From contig CM068828.1 in the NCBI GenBank assembly GCA_028554795.2, positions 10,930,814 to 10,994,813 of the forward strand: a stretch of 64,000 bases of DNA. The letters are read 5' to 3'. Under the pieces are notes generated by a model. The model had not been told where the DNA came from. It made no database searches and was given only the letters and a program-made list of their open reading frames with translations. Positions 1-11,500 of the stretch are shown piece by piece. The stretch's first letter is position 1; every line of letters starts with the position of its first letter. The translations under genes were made by a program, and so were the position numbers. This DNA comes from Sinohyriopsis cumingii (lineage: Eukaryota; Mollusca; Bivalvia; Unionida; Unionidae).

Positions 1-360
1 ATCATTGTCTTGATCCAGCCACCTTTTACTCCAGATCCCCAACTTATCCTACTTTTTTGCAAAGGTTCTTCTGTCTGTGTGCAGTTCAGGCTGGTCTGTG
101 TTAGGTCTCAGGCAATAAAGTGTAAAATTCAGACACAAAATTAGATTTGGTGTAAAAAAAAATTGGGTCAGTATTTCGTAATGAGTGTAGAAAGTCCAGA
201 TTATATAGTATCATTGTAGAGCTAAATCTGTCTACTTTTCTGTAATACCACCCACTTAAATGACCTTGATGCTAGAAAGCTTGAAAGTAGGGTACAACTT
301 TGTGATGCATAAAAGTGGTGCCAGGGGTTAATGAGTTAATTAGGTGATCACAAAAACACT

Positions 361-537
361 TGCAGGCATCAACGTGACATTTGATTGCAGGCATCAACGT
401 GACATTTGATTGCAGGCATCAACGTGACATTTTATTGCAGGCATCAACGTGACATTTGATTGCAGGAATCAGTGTGACATTTTATTGCAGGCATCAATGA
501 GACATTTGATTGCAGGCATCAATGAGACATTTGATTG
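361..537. repeat. 25-bp minisatellite, 7 units
   Basis: Unit TGCAGGCATCAACGTGACAT plus TTGAT, starting at 361, 386, 411, 436, 461, 486 and 511. The later units carry substitutions (AATGAGACAT). Units are contiguous with no spacers. Confidence 0.95.
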
Positions 538-960
538 ACTCTTTTCATATTTGAATAGATGAGGACATATCACATTTTTGAGGAATACATTGAAAACCAA
601 TTAAAAGATAAAATTCAAACACTAATTTCACTTGAAAAGATTGCTTTTCTATTGGGTATTTATTTCATACAATATTGCCACCAGTAAGCATTTACCAAGA
701 TTTGAATGTCTCGATATTTCATCATATATTGTGGGTTTTTTTGAGAAAATACTTTTGTTCAGGAATTTTTCATATTATATAAATGCTTAGTTGCAAATTT
801 CTTGATATCAAATCAGTTTTAATAACAAGAAAAGTGACATAAAGAGCTTTCATTTACCAGTTTGATTGTGTTTGTGTGTTCAGCAAAAAAGAGTTTATTT
901 ATGGCCTTTTCTACAAGAAACAAAAATAGAATCCACATTTACCTTCACTTTGTAAGTGAC
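538..960. other. Upstream intron, nothing recognised
   Basis: AT-rich DNA between the 25-bp array and a SINE. Bases 1-360 are similar. I saw no exon resembling the missing N-terminal part of the phosphatase subunit. Confidence 0.5.
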
Positions 961-1262
961 CGCTCAGGTGGCCTATTGGTTAGAGTGTCTGTCTCAGATG
1001 TGGGAGGTCGCAGGTTCGAACCCTAGCTAAGTCATACCAAAGACTTATAAAAATGGTACAGGCAGTTAGGCGCTCAGCATTAAGAGGTCAGTGTTAGGAC
1101 TGGTCGATCTGGTGTCAGAATAATGTGACTGAGTGGGACATGATGCTACCTACATGTCTGTGGCATGATGCCCCAGTGCTAGACATCACTATAAACTGCC
1201 ACACTGCAGACATTCTAGCAGTATGACTGAAAAATTGTTACAGCTACGTTAAAAATCCAAAT
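961..1262 (+). mobile_element. tRNA-derived SINE, near full length (copy 1)
   Basis: The head resembles a tRNA gene: an A-box-like TGGTTAGAGTGTC and a B box GGTTCGAACCC (about 1013-1023). A body of about 230 bp is shared with the copies at 20040, 31020, 36310 and 40019 (TCATACCAAAGACTTATAAA, ACTATAAACTGCCACACTGC). It ends in the shared 3' motif GCTACGTTAAAAATCCAAAT. tRNA-headed SINEs such as the V-SINE RUDI are widespread in molluscs; which family this is cannot be settled here. Confidence 0.8.
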
Positions 1263-2778
1263 CACACACTTGCTCACTTTGTAAGCAGATATGTTAGATG
1301 TCTCAGCAGTGGGCATGCTAAGATGAAGGATCAGGACTTCTTGAAATAACAGAGGCTGGTCTGCTTACTCATTAGCATAATTGTTTCTTTACAAATAATG
1401 GTTATCTTTGGTTACTAATTTCCTAATAATTGACACAGCACTCATTGTAATAGTTTGGTGAAAATTGGATGAAAAATGTCAAAAGATTTAACTGTGTGAG
1501 GAGTTGAAATTGTATATGGTAAATAGTAAATTTTAATTTGGTATCTTATTCCATCCGGCAAGTTCTTGTCTGGCCACCTGGTTATGTATTAATTCTTTTC
1601 TCTGGCTATTCATTTGGTTGGCTGGCCACTGGAATCACCATAATGTACTGATTGATTGATAGATGTCACTCACATCAAAGGGGTCTTCAGCCCATTGCTA
1701 CCTTTAAAGTCCACACTCATTATGTGTACTGTATTCATTTGCTTGGGTTTTTATTTTTTCAATGTTAACAATATTCATGAAGACAAACCCATACTGAAAA
1801 GAAAGCTCATACTTAAAAGAAATTATATCAGCATTCTATGTGATGCATTGCTGGTTATAAGCGTTATGTATGTCTATATTTTCCGTAACTTCTGGTATAG
1901 GATTTTATTTAATTTTGTAATTTTTATTCATGGTCATAAATCTTTTAGAATATCTTTTGTTATAAATTGTGTATGTAATTTGGCTCTTAAAAATGCAAAT
2001 TACGTAGGATCTGTAAATAATAATAAGGCTTAAAATGGCACCTATGACTTTTTTTTTCTTCAGTGATGGATGGGATATCAATGTTTCCAGAATAATTCCC
2101 ATTGGTTGTATGAGGTCATGTGAATTATAGTTAGTTTGTCGAAAATCATCAGTATATGTTGTCGCATGGGGTCTGTTGGGAATACAGTCATAATATATGG
2201 TGTATATAAGGAGAAACTTAAGCATTTAGTTTCATTCTGATTTCTGGAGTCATTCATACTTTTAGCATTCCTGTTGTGGGTCTGCAGATGTATTTTATAT
2301 TGTACTTAGATATTTTTTCAAGAGGAAAACCATTTGTTTCAACTGTTCAATAGTGATAGAAAGTGCTCACTATTTGGACTCTAAAATGATTCTGGAACTG
2401 TTATAAATTATTTGAAAGAATTCTGGACAATGCCATCTTGATGAGGTCATGATTCTTGGAGCACCAGTTAATTTCTGGTATTGAAAATTGCTAGGCTTTT
2501 CTCATTCATTCAGAACTTTCATTGACTTTTATAAGGACTAATTTGGATTCCCTTCATTATACTGTATGTTCCTCTCACATTTTTCGTTTATTACTTTAAT
2601 AATTAAATAGTTTGGTACATTTTATACAACTTAGTGGTTTTGCTTCTTTTCTGTTACTTAAGTGTGTGACCATAGGGTTGTAACATAAGACTAACAGAAT
2701 CATTCATAATGGATCTGTTTAGGAGATAAAATTCTGTTCGAGAGGGTTGAATGGTCTTATCCAACAACAGCACATAAT
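1263..2778. other. Intron, no gene supported
   Basis: AT-rich sequence. Short open frames at 1656-2033 (+) and 1905-2225 (-) have low-complexity composition and no recognisable domain. They overlap each other on opposite strands. Confidence 0.5.
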
Positions 2779-2883
2779 AAGGAATTACTGTCTATACTTA
2801 AGGAATTACTGTCTATACTTGAGGAATTACTGTCTGTACTTGAGGAATTACTGTCTATACTTGAGGAATTACTGTCTATACTT
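2779..2883. repeat. 21-bp minisatellite, 5 units
   Basis: Unit AAGGAATTACTGTCTATACT plus T, five nearly perfect contiguous copies, ending at the left edge of a MITE. Confidence 0.9.
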
Positions 2884-3160
2884 GCTTACAAGTCAAGTCC
2901 AGCTGCACACTTCATAGACCCAGATCTACCATTGCATAGTGTGTCAGCAGATCTGTGCCTTACACTTTGTTTGGAGTAATCAGTAGAACAAACTTCATAG
3001 ACCCAGATCTGCCATTGCATAGTTTGTCAGCAGATCTGTGCCTTACACTTTGTTTGGAGTAATCAGTAGAACAAACTTCATAGACCCAGATCTGCAGATG
3101 TATTATGGTGCAGCAGATTAGGATTATTGTTGTTTGCATTTTGCCTTGACTTGTAAACAA
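2884..3160. mobile_element. Palindromic MITE with inverted ends and internal 83-bp duplication
   Basis: Left end TTACAAGTCAAG (about 2886) and right end CTTGACTTGTAA (about 3147-3158) are exact reverse complements. Inside, a block beginning TTCATAGACCCAGATCT recurs at 2911, 2994 and 3077 (83-bp period). The motifs CAGATCTG and TTGTTTGCA are shared with related copies near 39.5, 45.4, 52.4, 55.0 and 56.9 kb. Confidence 0.8.
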
Positions 3161-4498
3161 TAACAAATGGTATTTTCTCATATTCCTTGCGATAGAGTGT
3201 TGGTAGTAAACAAAATAATATCCAGTAACTACACATATACAACATTAAATGGACAAAATATACTGTACATCAAAAATGTTTCCATATTTAGAGAGAAAAT
3301 GCAATGTTTGATTTACACAGGAGAATGTAGTATAAACACGGAAATAAGGTTAAACACAGAAAATTTTATAAGTACAGAAATAAAAACCTTAGAATAATAT
3401 CAGGCAATCATGTCATGTTTATGGGCAAAATCATACAAACAAATTAAATCGGCTATGTGCATTTTCAAAATCATACGTTTCTATGTAAGTTCTTGTGTTA
3501 CATGTTTAGGCAACAAGGTTTAAAAAAAATAACAAATAATTTATTTTCCTGGAAGAAAAAAAGAAAATGAAAAAATAAGAAATTTATGGTTTTAAGAATT
3601 GAAATCCAAAAATAATCCAAGAATAATCCACAACTTAAATTTTAGACGTCCTAATAAAGAAATGTTCTATTGAATTCAAATTCGAGTCCCAGTGAAGAAT
3701 CCAAGATGGAAGGCGATGACGTTTACTGTAACCTTTGTGGTGTTGTAAAGTCTACAGTTCTGTGTTATTCACAAGCAATAATCCAGTGTTTGAATTTTGA
3801 ATAAAATGTAGAGCAATGTCTTTGTCCAAGAATTCTATATGAGCGCTCAGATTTCTCCAGGAAAAAAGAATTAATCCTTTTGAATCCAAATAATTTGAAT
3901 AAACATTAAAATAACTCCAAACTGACACAACAAATGAAGACCTTTACATCCCAGTGTTTTTAAGCCCAACTGAGAAAAATCTCTATAAACAATGATTGTA
4001 CATTAACTTGAAACACAAAACAAATTCCCGGATGAGGGTCAACTTTCCAGAACCTTTGAGAAGTATTTACATATAAAAGCACATAGCCCCAGTATGACCT
4101 TGACAAAAACCAATCATTTTACTCTAAGAATAGGATAAAAATAAAAAAATTGTTTACTTCTCTCACTAATTTCTGAATTAAGGTCGGGAACAAGGTCAGC
4201 TTTAGGTGTTTGCAACTGAAGAGTCAAAGTCAAACTATTTTCTGAAAAAATATCCAGTTCCTAGTAAACAAAACTACATTATTTTTACATATAATGAAAT
4301 TAAAAATAAAAAGATTTAAAAACTTACAAACAATTAAATTAAATCAAATATAAATTAAATCAAATATACATAACAAAGTTTAGTTATGAAAGATGGAGAT
4401 ATTCTCTTTCTGTGTTCTACACTGTACACATATAGAAATGTGAGAGGTGTTATTATAAATCTCTGCATGAAATAAACTGTGTTTACCCTGTTTAAAGC
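3161..4498. other. Intron, no gene supported
   Basis: AT-rich sequence with a few poly(A)/poly(T) tracts. No exon, repeat array or mobile-element end was recognised. Confidence 0.5.
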
Positions 4499-5045
4499 TG
4501 ATGCTACCAAAAAATTGTAGCAGCAATTATAACACTATGTTCCCAAGGTTAAGCCTATGCTACCCAAATTGTTTTACTGCATTAACTGGTATATGTAGTG
4601 TTTTTATGTGACTAAAAGCCCATGCTACCAAATATTATGTTGGCAGGGTATATGTGTACTGTATTTACCTTTAACCCTCTGTTACCAAAAGTTATATTGA
4701 CAGTTTATATGTGTACTGTATTTACCTCCTAAAACACCATGCTACCAAAAATTATGTCATCAGTTCATTTGTGTACTGTATTTTTCCTTGCTAAAAGCCC
4801 ATGCTGACAATTATGTCAACAGTTCATTTGTGTACTGTATTTACCTTGCTAAAAGCCCATGCTGACAATTATGTCAACAGTTAATTTGTGTACTGTATTT
4901 ACCTTGCTAAAAGCCCATGCTGACAATTATGTCATTAGCTCATTTGTGTACTGTATTTACCTTGCTAAAAACCCATGCTACCAAAAATTATGCTGACAAT
5001 GTTTGTTTACTGTATTTACCTTGCTAAAAGCCCATGCTAACATAA
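4499..5045. repeat. 58-bp tandem array, about 9 units
   Basis: Units such as CATGCTGACAATTATGTCAA followed by a segment ending TTACCTTGCTAAAAGCC. The copies at 4801, 4859 and 4917 are exactly 58 bp apart; earlier units are more diverged. It runs directly into the 42-bp array. Confidence 0.85.
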
Positions 5046-5047
5046 AC

Positions 5048-5437
5048 TTCTATGTGGAAAACTGTATTGTATTCATATTCATGTGTGGCTTTTATCTGGA
5101 AAACTATTGTATTGTATTCATATTCATGTGTGCTTTTTCTGGAAAACTGTATTGTATTCATATTTATGTGTGGCTTTTATCTGGAAAACTGTATTGTATT
5201 CATATTTATGTGTGGCTTTTATCTGGAAAACTGTATTGTATTCATATTTATGTGTGGCTTTTATCTGGAAAACTATTGTATTCATATTCATGTGTGGCTT
5301 TTATCTGGAAAACTGTATTGTATTCATATTCATGTGTGGCTTTTATAGATAGAAAACTGTATTGTATTCACATTCAAGTGTGGCTTTTTCTGGAAAACTG
5401 TATTGTATTCATATTCATGTGTGGCTTTTATAGATAG
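5048..5437. repeat. 42-bp tandem array abutting exon a, about 9 units
   Basis: Unit GTATTGTATTCATATTCATG plus TGTGGCTTTTATCTGGAAAACT. All three + frames stay partly open only because the unit lacks stops, so the predicted repeat peptides are artefacts. It ends about 30 bp before exon a. Confidence 0.92.
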
Positions 5438-5466
5438 ACTTAAATGTTTGATTTTTTTTCCTGCAG

Positions 5467-5569
5467 AATTACTCAGACTTGCCATGACAGTTCAGCTAGA
5501 TTTGTGAAAATCATGTCCAGAAAAGGGAACACTTACTTAACGGAAGAGGATTTTGTACCATTCATACAG
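5467..5569 (+). CDS. PPP2R3: PPP2R3 exon a (first exon in window)
   Basis: Residues 1-34 of the visible protein, beginning [17 protein letters not shown] and ending DFVPFIQ. It corresponds to the family segment with the conserved CHD and EDF(V/I)P just before the DVVxTHPGL block. The acceptor is a T-rich tract ending CTGCAG at 5466 and the donor is CAG|GTAAAT. It opens with one base completing a codon from an upstream exon outside the window, so the gene continues 5'. A 42-bp tandem array ends about 30 bp upstream of the exon. Confidence 0.93.
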
Positions 5570-8500
5570 GTAAATATTAGGGGAGGGTATTGACAGAATT
5601 TTAATATGGTGATATTGCAATATGGGACAGTGTACTGATTATGACAGGTATTGCAATATAGTGGTGAAATCTCAAGAAAGTGTAAAAGATCTATTGAAGA
5701 GTGAATGGGAAATCACATGACTTTAATATCTTTAAATTTCTTTAAGTGAACAATGAGTGGGAAGCCTACTTACCTTGGGCATGTCTGAACTACATGAGAT
5801 TGTTTAGTTGCATCTTCTCAACTGGCAGTTACGATCGGATGATGCAGGTGAACATGGCCAGTGAAGTTGATAATTCCCTCCGCAAACTTCATCACTACAT
5901 TACATTGCTGACAAATGGCAAGGTCATTGATTCATTTTTAATTTTTCTTAAAGGATTTAAGCTAAAAATAGTGCAAGACAATTGGTTTGGCTTCTCTGTA
6001 TTTGTCATACAAGACTTGAGGCTCCATGTCTATCATTTTTGGTGTTGCTGTGCAACAGGCAGGCTATAACATGCAGTTAGACTATTTCTTAGTGGTCGCA
6101 TCTTTCAGAAGTCTTTTTGGACTTTAGAACAACTGACATTGAAATAGATAAAACCTTTAAATGAAACTACTTAAAGTTGAAGTAGAAATTTCATTTGTAA
6201 CTAGTTATAGAAATCGTCAGAACTGGTTTATTGATAATATACCATTGTACCAGTAAAATTGCACATTGCTGATCAATCTTGTCTCTGTTTTCGCCACCCG
6301 ACTTTCTGCAGTCTTTTTAGCTAAATCATCAGTCACTCTTTAGTTCCTTTGTCTTCTCATGTATGTCATTTATCAATTTGACCCTTTGATTTAATAATTT
6401 TGAGCTCTACACTCTAATCACTTGTTTTTGTTTCTTTCTGTTTTGAAGGACCCTGATACATAGTCATAGTCATTTGACTGTAATAGAATTCAGTCTATAC
6501 ACTGATGTTTTTTGTTCAGTGTGTGCACATGCTGATTGGGTGTACTGGATTTGGCATCTTCATTAATTTCTTTGAGAAATGCACACTTGTTTCTGATTTC
6601 AGGATGTGGTGGATACACATCCTGGTTTGACCTTCCTCCTAGAGGCTCCAGAGTTCCATTCCCGTTATGTAAACACAGTAAGTATTTGCAATGAAACACC
6701 TCTATCAAGGCAAGTAAGGGATAGATTGGTTATTGTATTTATTCTTTGTTAATAATATTGGGAGTTTCCTTGACATAAAGAAAACCCCAGCTAAACCTAT
6801 AGCAGTAAGAATGTATGTTAATTTATTTTTTGGGGGGTAAATTTAAATATAGTTTTGTGTGATGTTATTTGTGCACTTAATTTAGTCTGATGTAAATGTA
6901 TGTGGATATAATTGTAATATACTAATTTGGAGATAGATAAACAGTGGACATTTACTATTGAACTTCACAATCTTTGCGTGCTGTGGGACAGATGTTATTG
7001 CTATCCCCATGTTTTAATAGCAGCAATTACTTACCCTGTTGCTATGCTTAGCTATCTATTTTCATGCTGAAAATATACCATCCGTATGATGTAAATGCAT
7101 CCTCCCAGAGTGGAGAGTGGAGAAGTTAGTATGACCCTTTGACCTTTTGCACATCACTCTGACACAGGCCATGTGCAGAAGGTAGATGTCCCTATATGTC
7201 ATTCTTTTCACGGATGCCATGCTTTAAAGATATCTGAAGCTGTTGTGACTGAGAAATTAATGCCTTTGGACAGCTAATATAAAGCAGTTAGTGATTTCTC
7301 CTTCTCTACAGTGTTTATAGTGTTGCTACTGTCCATTTGTTTCTAAAAAGTGTATTGTAGCTTTTCATTTTTTCCCCCTTAGAACTGTTCTTTGCAGGAA
7401 TTCGGAAGCTACCTGTTCTACCCATGTTGGTAGACAAAGTCCTTTACTTTAAATATTAACTGAATGGTATGGGTAAGTCTCAATATTCAAGGAACAATAA
7501 ACAGGCCCCGCTCAAATGTTGAGGACATCGTTTCCTCTATTTTTTATGTTAAACTCGATGCAATAAGTTATAACTTCGTACAGTGCTCGTGTTGACATTC
7601 ATGTGTTTTCATGTTACCTCAATAAACATATAATCAGAACTAGAATGTCTTGTTTCTTTCAATAAATAAGGAAATACTTCAGTGATAATTTCCATCTTTT
7701 GTTTATTTGTGGTGATTCAAGTTTTGCAACAACAAGGGACCACACCACTATATAAATTTTTTTTCAGCAAAACAGTCTTGGTGGCAATGTGGCCACAAGG
7801 AGGTCTCATGGGATACACACACAGACTGTAACAAGTGTTCTAGGTGCACTTGGAAATTTTTTTTTTTGTAATTTGTGGTCTTCCAGCACCTGGAATCTAG
7901 CAGATTCCAGGCATACCTATCAAAGTCGGAAAAACTTTCCCTCTTCTTCATCTGAATTTTCAGGTTTTTATTACGGATCTCACAATTTAGGATAAACATC
8001 TTCAGCATTTGTTGAAGCCCCTCCAGAAGGAGGGTCTCAATGTTTGAGATGCCGTTCAACTTCAGCCGGTAGGGAGATGATGGAAAGTTCTCATGTCCTT
8101 AACAGTATTCATTCTTCAGGTAGCGGGTTGCTTCTTCCTGTTGGGGAGCTAGAGCATTGCGACCATGGATTGTGCCCTCCCATTAGAGAGGTAGAGCACC
8201 ATGATGGTGGATTGTGCCCTCCAATTGGGGAGGTAGAGCACTGCGATAGCAGGTTGCACCCTTCCTGTATGGAGTTTGAGCACTGTGACAGCGGGCTGCA
8301 CCCTCCCTTAAAGGAGGTTGAGCACCGTAGCTGTGGGTTGCACCCTCCCTTTAGGGAGGTTGAGCACCACTACTTATTGTGTATTGGCCCCTTCTGTTAG
8401 GGAGACAAGACATCGCACCTATGATTCACAGAGTGAAGATGATGTCTCCATCTATCCCTCATTGACCTCACGGTACAGGGAAAGGGCCATGACTGAGTTC

Positions 8501-11500
8501 GCCATATTCCAGGCAGGATGAACATATTACGGACAGCCTGTCCAGAACAGACTGAGGCGTCCTCACAGAATGGTCTCTTCACCACTCAGTAACAGAGTCC
8601 CTGTTTTCCCTTTGCGAAAGATCTCTAATGGACTTGTTTGTGACCAAGCTTAACAACAAACTTCCCTTTTGCATGTCCTCTGTCCTGGATCCGAAAGCAT
8701 GGGCAGTCAATGCATTCAGCTTCCAGTGGGATTGCCTATTCACGTATGCCTTCCCACCTTTCTGACTGCTACCACAAATTCTTCAAAGAGTCCGAACTTC
8801 CACTGTTCAGATCATTCTCATTGCCTCATTGTGGCCCCCTAGACCTCTTGATAGAATGACCCTGGTCTCTACCACACAGGAGGTATCTCCTGTCACAGCA
8901 CTGGGGATCCCTTCTCTACAACAGCCCAGACATTCTCCACCTTCACGCCTGGCTCATCTCAAAAAAGCTTTCTGTCAGAACAAGTTTTCAGACAGTTACC
9001 AGTTATATCATTCAAGCCAGTAGAGCTTCTACATCCCATGTTTATGATGCCAGGTGGAGAATCTTCTGTGACAGGTGCAGTAGGAAATACATTGATCCTA
9101 TCTGCCCTTCTATAACAGCCATTGCTGATTTCCTTTTGTTCCTTTTTGAGACCAAAAGATGTTCAGTATCCACTACCAAAGGCTATCGAGCTGCCATCTC
9201 CAGCAAACTTAAATTCTCACAGGGCACAGACATCGGTTCAGATCCACATCTTGCTGATCTTATAAAGTTTTTTGAGCTTCAGAGACCGGTCTCTCGTTCC
9301 CTTGTGCCTAGATGGAATCTCTCCTGTGTTCTTTGGTCAGTAGCCAAAGCACCTTATGAACCGTTGAGTGAAGTTTCCTTTTTGGACCTCACACTCAAAA
9401 CTGTATTATTCCTTCTCACCTTTGCCTCGATGAGACAAAGAAGTGAAATTCATGCCTTGTCCATTGACTCTGGCTGTATTAGGTTTAATGGGAACTATGA
9501 CTCCATTCCCTTCTTTGCCAACCTGGTTTTCTTGCAAGAAATCAGTTAACTTCAGTAGCCCTCTTACCCACAGAGATTCCCAGTCTCAGTAAAATATGCA
9601 CAGGGGATGATCAAGATAGACTATTGTACCCTGTGCATGCTCTTCACTTCTATCTTAATGTCACCAAAGCAAAAAGAAAGGGTAGGAAATGTCTCATTCA
9701 CCCTGTTAAGGGCTCCATAGACATTTCAGCTGCCACTATCTCCTGGTGGATTGTCAGGACAATCAAATGAGCATACAAATCTGTCACCGATTGAGACCTC
9801 ACCTTCATGAAAATTAAAACCCATGAGGTTTGAGCTGTTGCTACCTCATGGGCCTCCTTGAATCATTCCTCTCTGGAGGATATTATGAAAGCAGCTATTT
9901 GGTGCTCTCATAATACCTTTTCCTCCTTCTACCTCCAATCATTAGTACATCAGAGCGCAATCATTTGTTCTCTAGGTCCCATTGTTATGGCACAGTGTGT
10001 TACTCAGAGAGACAAAAATATTCTGTATAAGTGGACCCCACCCCCAAAAACTACAGTTTAATGGGAGGAAATTACGTTTGCCCATCTGTATGTCCATAAC
10101 CACTTGCCCTAAACTGTATGCCCATAACCACTTGTCCTAAACTGTATGTCCATAACCACTTGCCCTAAACTACTGGGTAGAAATTCACCATCTGTATGTC
10201 CATAACCACTTGCCCTAAACTACTGGGCAGAAATTCACCATCTGTATGTCCATAACCACTTGCCCTAAACTACTGGGTAGAAATTCACCATCTATATGTC
10301 CATAACCACTTGCCCTAAACTGCTGGGTAGAAATTCACCATCTGTTTGTCCATAACCACTTGCCCTAAACTAGTGGGTAGAAATTTGCCATCTGTATGTC
10401 CATAACCACTTGCCCTAAACTGCTGGGTAGAAATTCACCATCTGTATGTCCATAACCACTTGCCCTAAACTACTGGGTAGAAATTCACCAAACTTGGTAC
10501 ATAGGTTACCAATGTAAATCACAATGATAGCCATCTACTACTGGGTATTGTTTTTTTTTATCTCTGCTAGAGTCTTTTAGAAAAAGAGGTCATTTATTTA
10601 AAAACTGCAACTACAGGGACATTTTCAAATATTTGGATTTTTTAGATAAACTTTCAATATAAAATAAGAATACATAATATATTTAAATGGTTTTGAGTTG
10701 AAACCCCTGGGTTAGATTGGAGGGTGGGATTTTAATAAAAGGTATGGAAAATTTGCATAGCAAGCATTTGAATTGAAACCCCTGGGTCAGATTGGGGGTG
10801 GGGGGATTGATAAAAGAATGGAGGATTTGCATGGGAGGCATTTGAATTGAAACCTTTTGGTCAGGTTGGGGTGGCATTTTAATAATAACCTGGAGATTTT
10901 GCATGGCAAGCATTTGAATGGAAACCTCTTGGTCAGATTGAGGGTGGGGGGATTTTAATAAAATGCATGGAGAATTTGCATGGCAAGCAATGGAAGAGAC
11001 TCTAGTTTTGGAAAACTTTATATTGGGACTGAGCCAGACATTTTAGTAATGCCATGTATGTATTCAGGTGTTGCTCATATATAGGTACATAAATTGATGG
11101 AAGCATGGATAGGTGGATGGATGGATGGATGGATGACAGATTGATTGGATTGATTGGATTTATTTTATAATTGATTTTGGTGTCAGTCTGAGGGTGAAAC
11201 ATTCAGTTCTTTTTGTTACAGAAATATTATGGCTGTTAGCTTTTTTCCCCTTCCTTTGCATATATATTTACCTGTTAGCTTGTTTCCCCTTCCTTTGCAT
11301 ATATATTTACCAGTTAGCTTTTTTCCCCTTCCTTTGCATATATATTTACTTGTTAGCTTTTCTCCCCTTCCTTTGCATATATATTTACCTGTTAGCTTGT
11401 TTCCCCTTCCTTTGCATATATATTTACTTGTTAGCTTGTTTCCCCTTCCTTTGCATATATATTTACTTGTTAGCTTTTTTCCCCTTCCTTTGCATATATA

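Larger units (their letters stand above)
7690..10062 (+). mobile_element. Decayed DIRS-type (tyrosine recombinase) retrotransposon
   Basis: Three pieces appear in the DIRS order. A Gag-like cysteine/histidine segment lies near 7773-7853, the end of an RNase H region and its linker at 8500-8960, and a tyrosine recombinase at about 9000-9990. Reverse transcriptase is missing, so the element is internally deleted. Frameshifts and stops show it is dead. It sits in the sense orientation in the intron between exons b and c. Boundaries are approximate; I found no terminal repeats. Confidence 0.75.

Noticed and set aside
361-537. CRISPR-like array
   Set aside because: The 25-bp units are contiguous with no unique spacers, and the genome is eukaryotic.
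961-1035. tRNA gene suggested by A and B box motifs
   Set aside because: The acceptor stem does not close, and the same head is fused to a shared 230-bp body in other copies, so it is a SINE head.
1656-2225. Overlapping frames on both strands
   Set aside because: AT-rich, no domain, no splice context; consistent with chance.
5003-5437. Repeat membrane-like peptides in three frames
   Set aside because: Hydrophobic look comes from T-rich 42-bp units; all three frames are partly open at once.
5746-6069. 107-residue open frame in intron a-b as an extra exon
   Set aside because: Exons a and b join in phase to the family sequence without it, and it has no recognised domain.
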